Below are positions 12,244 through 24,805 of a stretch of DNA of 52,500 nt, in pieces; position 1 is the stretch's first letter, and every line of letters starts with the position of its first letter. The translations under genes were made by a program, and so were the position numbers. Below the pieces are notes generated by a model. The model was not told the DNA's origin. It did no database searches and worked only from the letters and a program-made list of their open reading frames with translations. Origin of the DNA: Bigelowiella natans CCMP2755 (lineage: Eukaryota; Cercozoa; Chlorarachniophyceae); contig ADNK01001083.1 in NCBI GenBank assembly GCA_000320545.1, forward strand, positions 1 through 52,500, read 5' to 3'.

Positions 12244-13594
12244 CGCTCCGTGAGTTTGATCTTCACAAAGATACCGATCTGAAATAGCGGCGACGCTAAC
12301 AAGAAAACATCTGTTACCTTCGTCAGCCGAGAAAGTAGCACTTTTTTCCAATCAACGTGATCTATTTTATTTATAACATGACGAACATGAGTTGTGTAAA
12401 ATCCACGCAATACTTGAAATGAGCTCGTAGTATGTACTTATAGTAATACAAATACTGCGTATGTCTTTTTATTTACATTCTCCACTAATCCAAGAGAGCT
12501 TCCACGGCTTCACAACATGTACGTATTGGACAAACACAATTTTTACCACCGGAGAACAAGATGACAGGAGAATCGAACACAATATAGCAGTGTCTCACAT
12601 TGAGATTAAACAATAAATAATCTTTTGGGGCAAAATATATAGAGCATATTCAAATGTAGCGATTCAAACACCATCAATAAAGCACGAAAGTGAGAACGTC
12701 AGTCATCGTTTACATAATAAAAGCCGCGCTTTGAGAATTGAGTACAATCTGACTGTGTAGCATGGGGTTCAGCTGACTAACAGCTGCTACCTCGTCATTA
12801 ATCACTGATTGCAGCAAATCTCCCAGAAGCTATTTAATCAGAAGAAAAAAATCAGCATAAAATAAGAGACATAAACGATGGAATACAATGTTACGTTGAA
12901 AGCTTATATCGTTAAAAGAAGTGAATGAGTACCGCAGGCCAAAGGTGTGCGGGAGGCCATCTGCTTCGACTAGCTCCCTTTCGTATGAATTTGTAGGATT
13001 GACGACAACGATGAAACAGCGAATGAATAGAAACCACATGGACTAGATCGAAATGGGAAAAAGATAAAAGGGTGCTGAAGATGAGCTGTTCATCTTGTTA
13101 TATTACTAACATCTTGACATTTAAAACAACATATCTAAAGTAGTTAGATATTCTCAGGAACATTTTAAGCAGAAAAGTGTTTTTAAAAAAACATATTGAT
13201 TCATTACCCAAAGACGTTTACAGTATTCTCTCAAGTCTTGACTTCGACGAAGTACCTACGGGGTACATTTCAAGGCCTTCATAATGCCGTTAAGTCAAAC
13301 TGGAGTGGAAAAATTCTATACGTGCATGGGAGGAGAGGATAAAATTAATAAACCTTCTGCATATCTTTTTCCGTGAACGATTTCTGTGAAATAATCGGCA
13401 TGAAGTATGAGTCTAATGAGAAGCAAACGACGGATTTGTTTATGATCAAGAACAAAGAACGAGTGATTTACAGGTTTAACAGCAGGAGCTGGGTTCTTAA
13501 TCTGAGTAGGCCTCTGACGACGACGTCTTCTCCGCGAATAAGAGCGCGCCTCTTCCCATTCTTCCTCCCCATCACTCTGCTCGGAAAACAACAT
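11314..13594 (-). CDS. uncharacterised acidic, probably nuclear protein
   Basis: I do not recognise the family. Seven phase-consistent exons (13472-13594, 12933-12977, 12714-12829, 12547-12593, 12318-12412, 12108-12158, 11314-11832) give 331 aa. The N-terminus is acidic then strongly basic (SDGEEEWEEARSYSRRRRRR), resembling a nuclear localisation signal. The middle is helical (LLGDLLQSVINDEVAAVSQL; LRGFYTTHVRHVINKIDHVD; AYERDLKAARKEELLAA). The last exon is one long frame of about 170 residues, very acidic, with an Asn run and an eleven-Asp run encoded by an ATC repeat (11524-11556). No signal peptide is visible. Exons 2 and 4 are small and their exact ends are least certain; the last exon and the 12318-12412/12108-12158 pair are firm. 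It starts divergently from the G3E GTPase. Confidence 0.6.
12198..12246. repeat. (GT)n-(GC)n compound microsatellite in an intron
   Basis: A GT repeat of about 19 units runs into alternating GC. It lies in the intron between exons 12318-12412 and 12108-12158 of the minus-strand gene. Purine-pyrimidine alternation of this kind can adopt Z-DNA. Confidence 0.9.
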
Positions 13595-14601
13595 CAATCA
13601 GCAGCCTACTTCTTGTCAGTGTTGTTCCCCTCACTGTGAAATTCTTCAATAAGAGATCCAAGGCTATAAACAAAGCTAGGCTTTCCTTCCCTGAAGTAAT
13701 TACCATGATGCATGGATTGTTGGCTTTGAATTTGGGAGGACGGTCGTGCACTTATGAGGCAGACGATTTACGTCAGATGTATCGAGCCAATTCCTTGTCG
13801 CAGATTCAAAGTCTCCTTAAATTGAAAGAAAACGTCACTTTTCTTGAATTTTGACAGCGAGCTCTCCGCGCTTTCTCGAGGAAGTTTCTTGGAAAACTCA
13901 GCGGATTTCAGGATTTCCTTCCGGAAGTGCAGTCGCAAGATACTCCTGGGAGATCCGTGGAGACATCCCGGAGATTTCCCAGATACATGTGTTATTTATT
14001 TCTTCGGCGATCATTAGGTACGGCCCAAATGCTCAAAGATCGGAGGGGCTCGGAGGCCAGGCACGGAATCCAGAATTCGAAACTGTTCTCAGGCAGGTGA
14101 ATGCGAGCGTGGCGAGTATATCGATAAAATATCTAAGAAAAACTGCCCAAGTCCTCGCATTTTAACTTCGCATTCGCAACGGCAGGAGATTAATGGCGCT
14201 CGACGCGGAACCAGCAGGTGTGTGCAACATTGGCACTGGAAATTCGATGAGATCGTGTACTTGCTCAAGCGAATTATACTAGAACTGTACCACATCATTC
14301 AAATCCGGCAATGGCTAAGAGGATGAGGGTATCATGCTCTTAGCCATCCTGCAATTTCTGTGTGTGGTATGGTGAGAAACTTGAAGACGTAACCCCCATA
14401 CCTACCCTGCTTCTGCAGAGCAAAGGGGTTTGGATTTCTATGACTTGCTGGCCACAGCAGCCTGAATTCAATACACACCGAATACGGCTATCAAAATAAG
14501 TGCATCAGAAGATTCTCTTTCTTGCATCTTTTTCCACACCTTTACGTGAGTTGCCATGTCCTCAAGGTCCACTGGATCGACGCAGCCATTCCGAGACAAC
14601 C
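13595..14601. other. divergent intergenic region with overlapping open frames
   Basis: The region separates the starts of the acidic protein gene (-) and the G3E GTPase (+) and must hold both promoters. It is unusual in being open in several frames: 13704-13852 (+, EADDLRQMYRANSLSQIQSL) and 13858-14096 (+, open in three frames), which could splice to a frame ending at about 14327 (EIVYLLKRIILELYHIIQI). I could not build one consistent gene. It may be a small extra gene or long 5' leaders. Confidence 0.4.
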
Positions 14602-15258
14602 ATGCTGCGCACTGCTACTTCTCGGCGGCATATATCGTGTGATTCAAAGTCCTCGACTCCCTTTACTACGAGACTATTATCGGGCGCTCTCATAGTCTCG
14701 CTGCTGTTCTTACTTGTGGGAGATCTTTGGGAAAAGAATGAAAATACAAGGTTCGTCAGGCTTGAACCAGACGGCGAGTGGATGGTATGTGGCTGCTTAG
14801 TTTGATCACTACATCATGAGTTTTCTATCTCCTTGGAACCATGAAAGATCTTTGAAAGAAATAGCCTTTTGCGCAAATGCTGATGCAAACCAAAGTCGAG
14901 ATTGTTGATAATATGTAATATGAGTTAGGAGGAGAATTTAGTTCTTTGTGTTTGTATGCCTCCAGAGCAATGCTGTCGGAGAATCAAATAGAAGGTTTCA
15001 TCGCTTAGCGCCTTCGGTTTCAAAAGTCTCCCTTTTCTGTGGAGGTAGGTGATGCTAATTTACCTCGCAAAACAGTAATTCGAAGTGGATTATACACGTA
15101 TAACACTTGTACTGATACAATGCGATACCGCATATATTATATCAACATTGTTAGGATTTCTTCTTTCGAGACTAGCAGGTACTAAATGAAACACAGATAA
15201 CACGTTGTTTGATGTCGGGGATCTTCATACACCACAGCAAATGCTAGACATCAAATAG

Positions 15259-15294
<36 letters not shown>

Positions 15295-16632
15295 GGATCA
15301 GGAGGTATCACAGAGTCTCCAACGCAAACACTTGCACTAGCGAGAAAAGCCTCTGCAGCATCGGCGAGTGATAGCCCCCAATCGAAGAAGAAAGATGATG
15401 CCAGTAAGCAGGCCAAACGGAAAGGGTATTGGCAAGAAAATCTCGTGTTTGTGCTTTTTTAAAAAGAAATAAAATGCGTGTGCAGGAGACCTAAGGGGAA
15501 GTCGAAAAAAAAGACGAAGCAAGAAGTCGCTACTGGTTAGTACCCGAAGAGGGGGGGATAGGGTGGGGGGTAGAAACATATACAAACAATATATACTTAC
15601 GTGTTCAGAAATTATAATATAATACACACACACATTATATGTATATTATTTATATATATATTGTATACAATTATTTATCCATGTACACATATGTCAGAGT
15701 TGAACCCTGAGGACGCATATGACCGTAAGTTATTTCCAGCAGCACGTTTCAAAAATCAACGATAATGAGAGTCTCCAAAACTAGCTTGAGATTATCCATG
15801 CAATTACTGCGAAAACTGCGTTTCGAACCACAATATTCGGCTATGTCAACTGTTCTCTCATCACTTCACTCAATATCTTCTAATCGAGTTGGTTTTACGA
15901 TTATTCTTGGTGCGAAATCAAAATTTGCTACCGCATAGTTGACGTACGTGTTGTTCGTGTTTGCGTGTTTGCGCGTTTGTGTGTCTGTTTTTGCGGTGTG
16001 ATTGTTATTATGTACTCCCAAAGCTGAAGAGATCCCAGAATCAGAGAAGATGCCGGTGACGATCATTACAGGGTTTCTTGGGTCAGGTTAGAATATGATG
16101 GAAATATACTATTTTAAGAGATAATGCAACGGTGTTTGTCCGATTTCCTTGGCGATTACATCGATCCCTCCCCCCCCCTCCCCTTCTCATCGTAGGAAAG
16201 ACTACGATGATAAACTATGTTTTGTCGGTGAAACATGGACGTAAGATCGCCGTGGTTGAGAATGAGTTTGGAGAGGTGAGGAGACGGATAGATCCTTACA
16301 CACGCACAAAATCCATAGGTTTGATCATGGCCAAGTGGTGCAAAACCAAGCAACCACAATGATTTATTGAGTTGGAAATTCAATATTTCCTTTTGCCATC
16401 GTTATGCGATTAGTCATTTGTATCACACGTCGCGTTGATGACGAACAACGACTGAATGTGTGAACAATGCAAATCTTCACAGGTTTCGATTGATGACGCA
16501 TTAGTAGCGCAGCAACTCACTACCAACGAGACGATTTTGACCATGGACAATGGGTGAGCGTTCATCCATACATGCGATGTTAGCTTTTAAAAATGAAATC
16601 AATAAGTCTCATCTTAGCCGACCTGCGCGCGC

Positions 16633-16666
<34 letters not shown>

Positions 16667-17512
16667 CAAACGAGATAAGACACATTATTCAGAAAATTAA
16701 GATAATTTCCAACGATTTACATTGCAGACAGCGTCATTATACCCACCTCTTCTTACTACAGTATGTTGTGTTATTATGCATTTGCAAGATGCGTTTGCTG
16801 CCAGCTGCGTGGTGATTTGGTGGATGGTTTTCGAAATCTTGCACTTGCAGACGTCGAGTAAGTGTTTGGTGATGATGATGATGATGACGAAGATGATGAT
16901 AATGATGATGCGAGCCTCTTCCCAATGAATGCAATACAAAGACCTCAAGATGTTTCTATACAGGGTTTCTCGTACGGTTTTCCTATTTTTTGGTTCACCA
17001 TTTAAGCATCCATGACTCCTGTAAAGACATGTATGCGCATTTGCATCGATTTTATCTCGCCAATAAATGCTGAAAGAATTGACTTCCAATACCATTCGTG
17101 CTCTGCCTATATTTAGCTACGACAATATCATTCTCGAGACAACTGGATTAGCGGGTTATTTAATGGGCTTTGAATGAATGCCAACGTGCTTTTGTTTTAG
17201 TAAAAACGTCCTGTGAGATGATTCCTCCTCTACTTCTCATTGCACATACGCAAATAATGATCTCGTAGACCCAGTCCCTGTGGCGTTCACCTTCAATCAA
17301 CCACCTTTGTCGGAAATATACCGGTAGGCTCAGCGTTCTGTCCCAATAATAACGACGAATTGTTATCGTGCCATCGTATCTGACAAACGGTTTCACACTA
17401 CCAGAATTGACGGCATTGTAACTCTAGTGGACGCATCACATGCATTGGTGCGTAAATCAATTGTTAAGAAATCTCTTCTTAGAATGTTTTCCCTTCTTTT
17501 TATGCAATCTGT

Positions 17513-17553
<41 letters not shown>

Positions 17554-17844
17554 CATGTATGGCATTGAAGGGTTCCCTAAAATTCGATTTGAAAGGGGGA
17601 AGGGGAGGGGGGGACATCGAAGCTGGTGGTCAATTGGCTAAATCTTGCCTGTTTTTGTTATGCAAGCTACATACTAGAGAAAAACCGAAAAATGGCAGCG
17701 TAAACGCAGCGGTAAGGCTATTCTTCAATCATGTTATGCATATCAATGATATTGATGGACAAATCGATTCTACGATGTATGGCATCGTTATTTGATTCTT
17801 CAAGGGTAGTACTACTCTCTTGTTGAATTCTATTGACTTTGGTA

Positions 17845-17883
<39 letters not shown>

Positions 17884-18001
17884 CAGGTCCAACAAATTGC
17901 ATTCGCAGATCGAATAGTATTAAACAAGCTAGATTTGGTCAATTCCACACAGCTCAAGGAGGTGTGAATCGTTCGCAAATAAATGCATATGCGTAAATAT
18001 A

Positions 18002-18042
<41 letters not shown>

Positions 18043-20582
18043 ATAATATTATAGAAATGTTGAAAAAATAAGTATACACATATATGTGGCGTCTCTGTCC
18101 GTGTGTTTCATTAGATTTTGTTATTTGATACAAACGTACAAGCACCCATCGTTCTCACCAAATTTCTCGTTTTCCCCCCAGGTTATATCGGAGATTCGTT
18201 CCATTAACAAGTTTGCCCCAATCATCAGAACCAGTAGTCGCCTTACCTAGCCGCACAGACTCTCGATGGAAATGAAATGATTGAAATGCTGAATGAATTG
18301 CACGCCAACGCATATGAAGGAATGCACGATCTTCGAGGATAGTAGTGTGACGTTGCGGGAGGAGAAAGAGATTTGAGAAATCATACATGTAACTGATCAT
18401 GAACCCAAAACGGCCTGTGTTTACTTTCCTCTTCCGCAGATAACAGTGTGGTGGAGCTGGATAAGATTCTTAACATCTCGGCCTTTTCCATAGAGAAGGT
18501 CATCAGGATCCGAAGTGCAGCTTCCTTTTTAACGTGACACGTCCTGCACGTATTTGCGTGTGTGCATGCCCATGCCCAGGCTGCTACACGTCGAGAGGCA
18601 ATAGGCACGAATGGTTGCTAACGTGACGATTGCTTGTGTTTTGTTCTCAAAGGCTTTCGAAATTGACCCGAGTCTGATCGATGATTTCAATGAAATGAAG
18701 AACTCTTCCTCGCAGTGCGTAGAATTTCAATGATCTTTGTGTGGCTGAGCGCCATTTGAGGAATGCAATACCTATTTGCCCATATTTCGGATGAACACTC
18801 GCTCTGCGGTGTATCGACAGAAAACATTCTTCACGTAGATAGTTGCATTTCGATTGCATAGTACAAAATCAAGTTCAAAACATCGGCAGTACATCTGAGA
18901 TAATAATGCAATTTACACAAGAGACATTGTTGTCGTTTTGTTCCCGCAAGGTTGAGAATCATGTTTGTTGAATGGATATGGCCCTCCTTTCTGTTTGTTT
19001 CCTTGTGGTTGTGGTGCGAATATCGAGCAGCGGTCATGACGAAGATCGCCATACGGATGATGAGCACGAAAATAACCACCACCATTCCAATTCCTCTGAC
19101 TCGAAACATCATCATCATGATCATCATCATCATGATCATGATCATCATGATCACGGTAGAATATACATGTATATAAATATATATATTAATATATATATAC
19201 ATATATACATGTATGGATTCCCAAAATCCTTCGGATCTTGAGCTCCTTTGTTGTTATAAGCATGGGCCGATTGATGTAACCATTGTGTTGTATGATACGT
19301 ATGCAGGAGGGGTGAAAAGCAAACATGACTTGTCAGGCGTTGGGTAGGCTCACCACCTTTCAAATCGAACAACTACACAGCGCACCATCAATCGTCATCA
19401 TCATCATCATAGCATCATCCTCACCATCATCACCACTATCGTTAGTGTTGCCCCATTTGTCTCCTACAACCTATTCCAATGCACGATTTTTATGGGATCT
19501 GTTATTGTCCTGTAAAAAATATACCAAAAGCTCTTACGGTTTCAAGTTTGAAGGCGAGTTATCAATGGATAGGTTGGTGGACACCGAACCCTTTTCATGC
19601 CGCATGATCGCGTATTGCTCATTCTTCCTCTTCCCTTCGCAGATTGAATCACTTCATGACGTCGCTTCTGAGGGTGATATTAAATGCTGGAAGTTTTGCC
19701 CATATCTATCAATTTGTTTGTTTACTTCTTCAATACCATCCTTGTCATGCATTTTTCATTTTATCTCGACGTCCTCAGTTGCGAGCGCAGGATCTTTTCC
19801 GCACGAAAGGCGTCCTGAACGTTGCAGGTGGGTGGTGTCCGCGTGGAGGCTCTCGAATACCGATTCCTCCAGGAGGAATATACTAATGAACCTACCTTTA
19901 GACTTCTCGCATCATCCTTTTCGCTCTTCAAATGAGTACAGAACTCGTTTAAAACTGTGCGCTTCTTTCTCTTGTCAGGGCCTCCAGAGATGCAGAAGTT
20001 CGTGTTCCAAGGTAGTACCATACAGCGCCCCTTGCTCACTGTGTTTGTGTGGTTGGCTAGTCGGGCAAAGCTCCCCTGTGATCATTGCTTCATCGCCTGA
20101 ATATTTTTTAAGGCGTCCACGAGCAAATCCAGTTAGGCCCTGCGATAAAGCAATGGGGGTAATAGTACAAAATCTGCGGTTTAAGACAAAATACTTGCAG
20201 CTAATCGAGAGCAGACCTCGCGACCATAGAGAATGATTTTTAGATTCATAAATAGTAACGGTAGCGTGGCGCTGGCCGCAGCTTTTGTTGAAGAATATGT
20301 GCTCTTTTGCAGAGAAAATGAGAAGCGGATCAACAAATTCGTGTTTATTGGCCAAAACCTACCACCGAGAGATTATCTGCTCAAAAAACTCAAAGAATGC
20401 TCCGCGACAAGCGATATCGGGGGTAACATCATACCTGTTTTCGCGTAAAATTGATGGAATAGCACTTCTTCATGAAGCTTTAATTCTTTGGTAATAATTC
20501 GGCGTTTTTGACGTTTTCAGGCAGTTATTTTCCCGTGTATAACCCCGAGGATCACGAGAAGGGGCAGCACGACGATCACTGA
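14602..20582 (+). CDS. plastid-targeted COG0523/CobW-family G3E GTPase with His-rich loop
   Basis: The 26-exon product is 569 aa. G3E GTPases insert metals (Zn, Co, Ni) or act as metal chaperones. Residues 1-50 hold a signal peptide/anchor (GALIVSLLFLLVGDL); 51-160 is a Ser/Lys-rich transit-like linker. Walker A is GFLGSGKT (171-178). The zinc-handling GCVCC motif is at 226-230, ETTGLADP at 256-263 and NKLD at 322-325. A His/Asp-rich loop spans 392-433, followed by the CobW C-terminal domain (RTKGVLNVAG, KFVFQGVHEQ, FVFIGQNLP), and the tail is again His-rich. Exons: 14602-14784, 14966-15044, 15302-15425, 15486-15535, 15698-15724, 16024-16086, 16196-16275, 16483-16553, 16789-16857, 17117-17154, 17269-17323, 17405-17447, 17667-17711, 17887-17961, 18182-18233, 18440-18498, 18653-18714, 19031-19155, 19307-19343, 19531-19572, 19643-19673, 19779-19827, 19979-20011, 20113-20158, 20313-20422, 20521-20582. 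All phases agree. Confidence 0.95.
15263..18037. repeat. microsatellites in the introns of the G3E GTPase gene
   Basis: TA repeats occur at 15263-15291, 17516-17548 and 18005-18037, and TG repeats at 16636-16662 and 17848-17882. The 17848-17882 TG run ends four bases before the acceptor TTTCAG at 17881-17886 and so stands in for the pyrimidine tract. Confidence 0.9.
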
Positions 20583-21561
20583 GAGTCATTTCAGCGGCAA
20601 TCATTGCCTCTACCAGCGAATAACTTGGTAAAGGATGGCGGATGATGATGATGGTGTCGGCAATTGGCGAGGGGTAGCCTTGCCTGTATGACTATAGGCA
20701 TATAGCATATGTGTTTATTGTTATGGTCGTGATAATGTAGAAAGTTTCAACGGAGTGTATACATAGTTTGATGATTGTAAGTCTTGAATGGTCTATCGTC
20801 ATGTGGAAATGACCGATAATCTCTCTAGCTTTGTGTAGCGAGGCAACAAGCTCTTTGTGTACATTCGTTGCTGCATGCAATGGTCGATGATATAGCGTAG
20901 CTTAGATATGTGATACGTATCTAGGTGTCCCATTCATAGCATATTGCGCGGTGTATGCATGTGACGTACTGCTGGAGCATCCAGAGCACAGTGTCTTTAG
21001 ATGCAGCTGCATCGCTCTTTGGGTGCTCTCAGCATGTCTAATCGCGCAACAATGCAGAGCACGTCATCATCTATTTGCTCGCATGGTATAAGAAGCTAAA
21101 CTTTAGCAATAAAGTACACTGCATGTTTACAATCTCGAGCTTGTTATAAGCGGGTTTGTTCATTATTTATTATTTATTTTAATCAGCTATTGCAATCATG
21201 CGTGTTTATTTATTAGAATTATAATGCCACAGGCACATACTATTATGCATGCATGCAATGTGACATAATGTAGAGTAGTAGTCCGATTCTCCGATTTAAA
21301 ATCGTCATTGTACATGCTAGCATGTGCGATTATAGCTGATTTCAACACATGAGAGAACAGTTCAATAAACAAACTGCATGTTCTTGCATCTTCAGATAAA
21401 AACGGCATAATTTCTATAATGCAGCTGCTGAGAGCATGACGCACATTAAATACTTGATCTTGATCTAAGCACAATCTTCATATAGCAAAAGCAGAATTAC
21501 TCGAATCCTCTCATGCTGGGCGTCTACGTTGATTAGTCTTCAAATGAAGTTCCTTCTTTAA
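20583..21561. other. convergent intergenic spacer, rich in GCATGC
   Basis: The spacer lies between the stop codons of the G3E GTPase (+) and the RNA methyltransferase (-). It contains repeated TGCATGCA-type octamers (20873, 20956, 21247) plus CTAG and GCTAGC sites, and AT-rich stretches. A minus-strand frame (21196-21474) has no support as a gene. Confidence 0.6.
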
Positions 21562-23522
21562 TCAGGTGCTACTACTTCCTTTTTCTGGTACAATATCAGT
21601 TTTCCTAAAAACCTTCTTTCGAACAAAGCTCTTTCGTAGAGCATTCGGCCTTCTCAGATCTTGGAATACCTGTTTGCAGCGACGCCATCAGATATGCATG
21701 GAAACGAAAATAATATAGGTCATATTATACATAAATAAACGTGACAGTCACATGTTCCCGCAATTTATGATAAAATTCTTGTGTGCTACAAATTTAGTGC
21801 GGAGTGGCGCGTCTACCGTTGGTGGATTGTTGATGTACGCCTGATATCGTTCCTTCTGCGCGGCTGTACGAGCTACTTGATTGTACCTAACAAAAATGAA
21901 GCACCAATAAAATATCAGTACCTTGGAGCTGTCCTTCGAGACCGAACTCGCAGCAGGTATAGCGACTCACTACCACTTCTTCCTCAGCCTTTTCTTTGTG
22001 GATGCTGGGAAATCGCCAACCATTTCCGGTGCCATGATAAACAGCTTCTGAATGACAAGCGCCGTCGCCTGTCCGGTGATAGATTGAGGAGGGAAAACAT
22101 GGTCATGGAACCCATCCACCCCTCACCAACACCGCATGGTTGCTTATGAAAATAATTACAATATGTATCAACACACAGGGTACACAACAATCGAGTAGAA
22201 ACAGCCACGGTATAGCGTGGAATGCTACTGTGAAGTATGTGTAAATATAATGTGCGTGTGTTGTCGTTACCACAGATAGATTCAACGAATCTGCAAAGCC
22301 ATGCATTGGTAAGTAGACCCGAAGATCCGCCGCTTTCAACATCTCCTCCCTACCACCACATCACCTGATTAGAATGGCCTTCTGCTCGTTCATTTGTTTA
22401 AGAAGTGGAGACTTACGAAACTCCATCCGTTTCCCGTCCGATGACAAGCGCAAACCTTGCAGGGACCTTCAGAATACATCCAACATTTTACACGAAAATC
22501 GTATTGGTATATGCGTGGAATATGCAGCAAGGGGCTCTGCAGGACTCTGCAGAGACAACGTCCAACAACTGACTCTGCGCAAAGACAAGAATTGCATCGA
22601 ACGAATTTGTTGATATAGTCCAAGATTTCTAATCTCTATTTGACAATGCAAGTGAAGGCGATACCTTAATACTGCTATTGTAATCTAGTGCTTTTGCTTC
22701 TTGGCTAAGGTCGGTCACCCACAGCTTCCTCCCGTCCTCCCTAACGTACTAATGTCATAAGAAGGACTACCAACGAAAGCGAAGATAACGGCGATTTTCG
22801 TTCGGGGACACGGCTATATCTCAGAATCACGGGACCAAAAAATGGCAGATATTCTTCATGTCTGGCAATAGACTGATTCCGCGGAATCAGTCTTACTTGT
22901 ACGATGATCGATGAGTGTAGTATGGGGCGGCTACTTTAGCTACTTCTTGCGATCGCAGTAGTACCTTACTGCTGTGATTGCGTCCTGGGTGCTCTTGAAG
23001 TGCCGCACAGTTAACCACATCGGGGCTGATCTTGCTATTTTGCTATACCTGAGTATTTAATCACAACAACAACTGATGCGTGCTACAACACCGCCTACCC
23101 AAACTCACATATTTGAGATTGAACACTGAATGCTTGCATACAGACATGTCCCACTACTTGCAGAGTTGTCATCATCTTCATCATCATCAGCAGCAGCAGC
23201 GCGTATTGTTATATAGCTACTTAGCTAATTGTCAGTACTCTCGAGAAGACTCGATGTTGTGGAACGCTGATTCCACGTTTTGATAGAATTCCTTCTTGTT
23301 AGGGTTTATTCTCGGAGCATCGACAAACCTGCAGCACGAGCGAGTACGAGGTAGAGAGTAGTAATCGAGGGAGGGGGATTATGATACTGATGATGATGAT
23401 GATGATGACGATGATGATGGCGATGATGAAAATAAAATTTATGGTATGTATTTTGGTTTTAATACACATCACCATTTATACGTCGTACATGTATATGAGG
23501 TGAAATCTCAAAAACAATCAAG

Positions 23523-23553
<31 letters not shown>

Positions 23554-24805
23554 GGTAGTTAGCTTTGCCCTGCTGCTATTACCAAACATGCTGAATTCCT
23601 GTTAAAGGTGGAGGGGGGCGGGAGAGAACAAGACAAGGATATAAGCATCCAAAAGCTACAATCATCACTCAATTTCACATCGATATTACAGATATACCAA
23701 TAACAAATATCAAGAAAGCCTATTCTTGGAACTAGCTTGCAGCATGATGGTGGACTCCGCATTGACAGAACGACGGCATTTTTTCAACTGCATACACAGC
23801 ACAGCAGATCACATTCGCTACACACCAAAAGCTTCCGCGGTTCGTAAGCACGCAAACTGATTATGAGGGTCGTAGGACTTCTCTATCAGCAGAATGATTC
23901 GATCGGTCCTCCTCTTCATAAACCGACACACCAAAGATCAGCAGCCAAATGAGAAATGAGACAAGTAAGACTAACTTAGTTTACTATTTTCGCATATTTC
24001 TTCCTCATGTACATGGCATGCAAAACAGTGATCTGTTCGTATTTAACACCTGGAGAACTGTCTCGACTCGTCGTATTCTCCTCGGGACGCCATCGGCATC
24101 TTTACCCAGATCAAATCCAGCCGTTTTACCATCATTTGCGTCTCCTAGAGGCAGAAAACAATCAAAAATTGCATTAAGAAAACAACATCAAATCGATTTA
24201 GGAATAGCACACTCTATTATTCGAAACATGATATCATTCTTGTCTTTGAAATGTCTGAATGACGAGAACGTTTTGGTGGCGGTAATACCTGTTGTCGTCT
24301 TATGAGCCAATCCGCAATCTTCATGTTTTGCAGCAATCGCAGAGCCTTGTTATTGATATCGTGTGAACATACACGATGATGATACAATTGGAAGAAAAGC
24401 ACAGCACGTTGAAGACGTTACTTGTATCATTGCTAGTAATGATGATGGTAATCGTAATGATACTAACGGTAATAATAATGTTATAGCTTACTTTTTTCAG
24501 TATCTAACGTCTTTGCATTAGATTCATTTTGATTCTGGAATATTTCGCTGTAGTTTTTAGCTTCTTGTTCGATAAGTTTCCGCATTTTCTCTCGCTTTAC
24601 CATCTCGCGACGGTGACGCTTGCCTTTGAGATGTACCAAATATTGCTTTTCGCTGCGTACGGCCACCGCATGACGGATCCAGTGATGAGAAGAGAATGAA
24701 GAGAATGAAGAAGAAGCGCCATCGGAACCGATTTAAAATCAACGAACAATCAGAGCTAGTTTGTAACATATATTTATGTTTTTCGCTCAACCTTCCGAGA
24801 ACCAT
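21562..24805 (-). CDS. SpoU/TrmH-family RNA 2'-O-methyltransferase
   Basis: The 15-exon product is 376 aa. SpoU enzymes methylate ribose 2'-OH in tRNA or rRNA with S-adenosylmethionine, using a trefoil-knot fold. Motif 1: YDPHNQFACLRTAEAFG. Motif 2: ARFALVIGRETDGVS. Motif 3: RVYLPMHGFADSLNLSVATA. Also KLWVTDLSQEAKALD, a basic N-terminal helix (HLKGKRHRREMVKREK) and a C-terminal tail (RKKWYNQVARTAAQKERYQA, INNPPTVFQDLRRP) typical of a eukaryotic algal/oomycete subgroup. Exons: 24792-24805, 24492-24652, 24289-24345, 24050-24144, 23826-23913, 23583-23598, 23239-23328, 23109-23156, 22965-23048, 22665-22740, 22417-22466, 22271-22349, 21974-22068, 21817-21886, 21562-21669. A 16-nt micro-exon encodes IQHV. 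All phases agree. The first exon (MVLG) is inferred from phase only. No clear plastid presequence, so nucleus/cytosol or mitochondrion is possible. Confidence 0.92.
22870..22893. repeat. 24-bp perfect palindrome in an intron
   Basis: AGACTGATTCCG followed at once by its exact reverse complement. It lies in the intron between exons 22965-23048 and 22665-22740 of the methyltransferase gene and would fold into a perfect hairpin in the pre-mRNA. Confidence 0.95.

Noticed and set aside
19325-20236. A 303-codon plus-strand frame, the longest in the window.
   Set aside because: It runs through several introns of the G3E GTPase gene, in mixed phase with the true exons. The spliced reading gives the CobW C-terminal domain instead.
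21922-22068. A 49-codon minus-strand frame (GDGACHSEAVYHGTGNGW) in the methyltransferase region.
   Set aside because: The overlapping frame continues the SpoU motif (SLNLSVATALVIQKLF) and is phase-consistent with exons on both sides.
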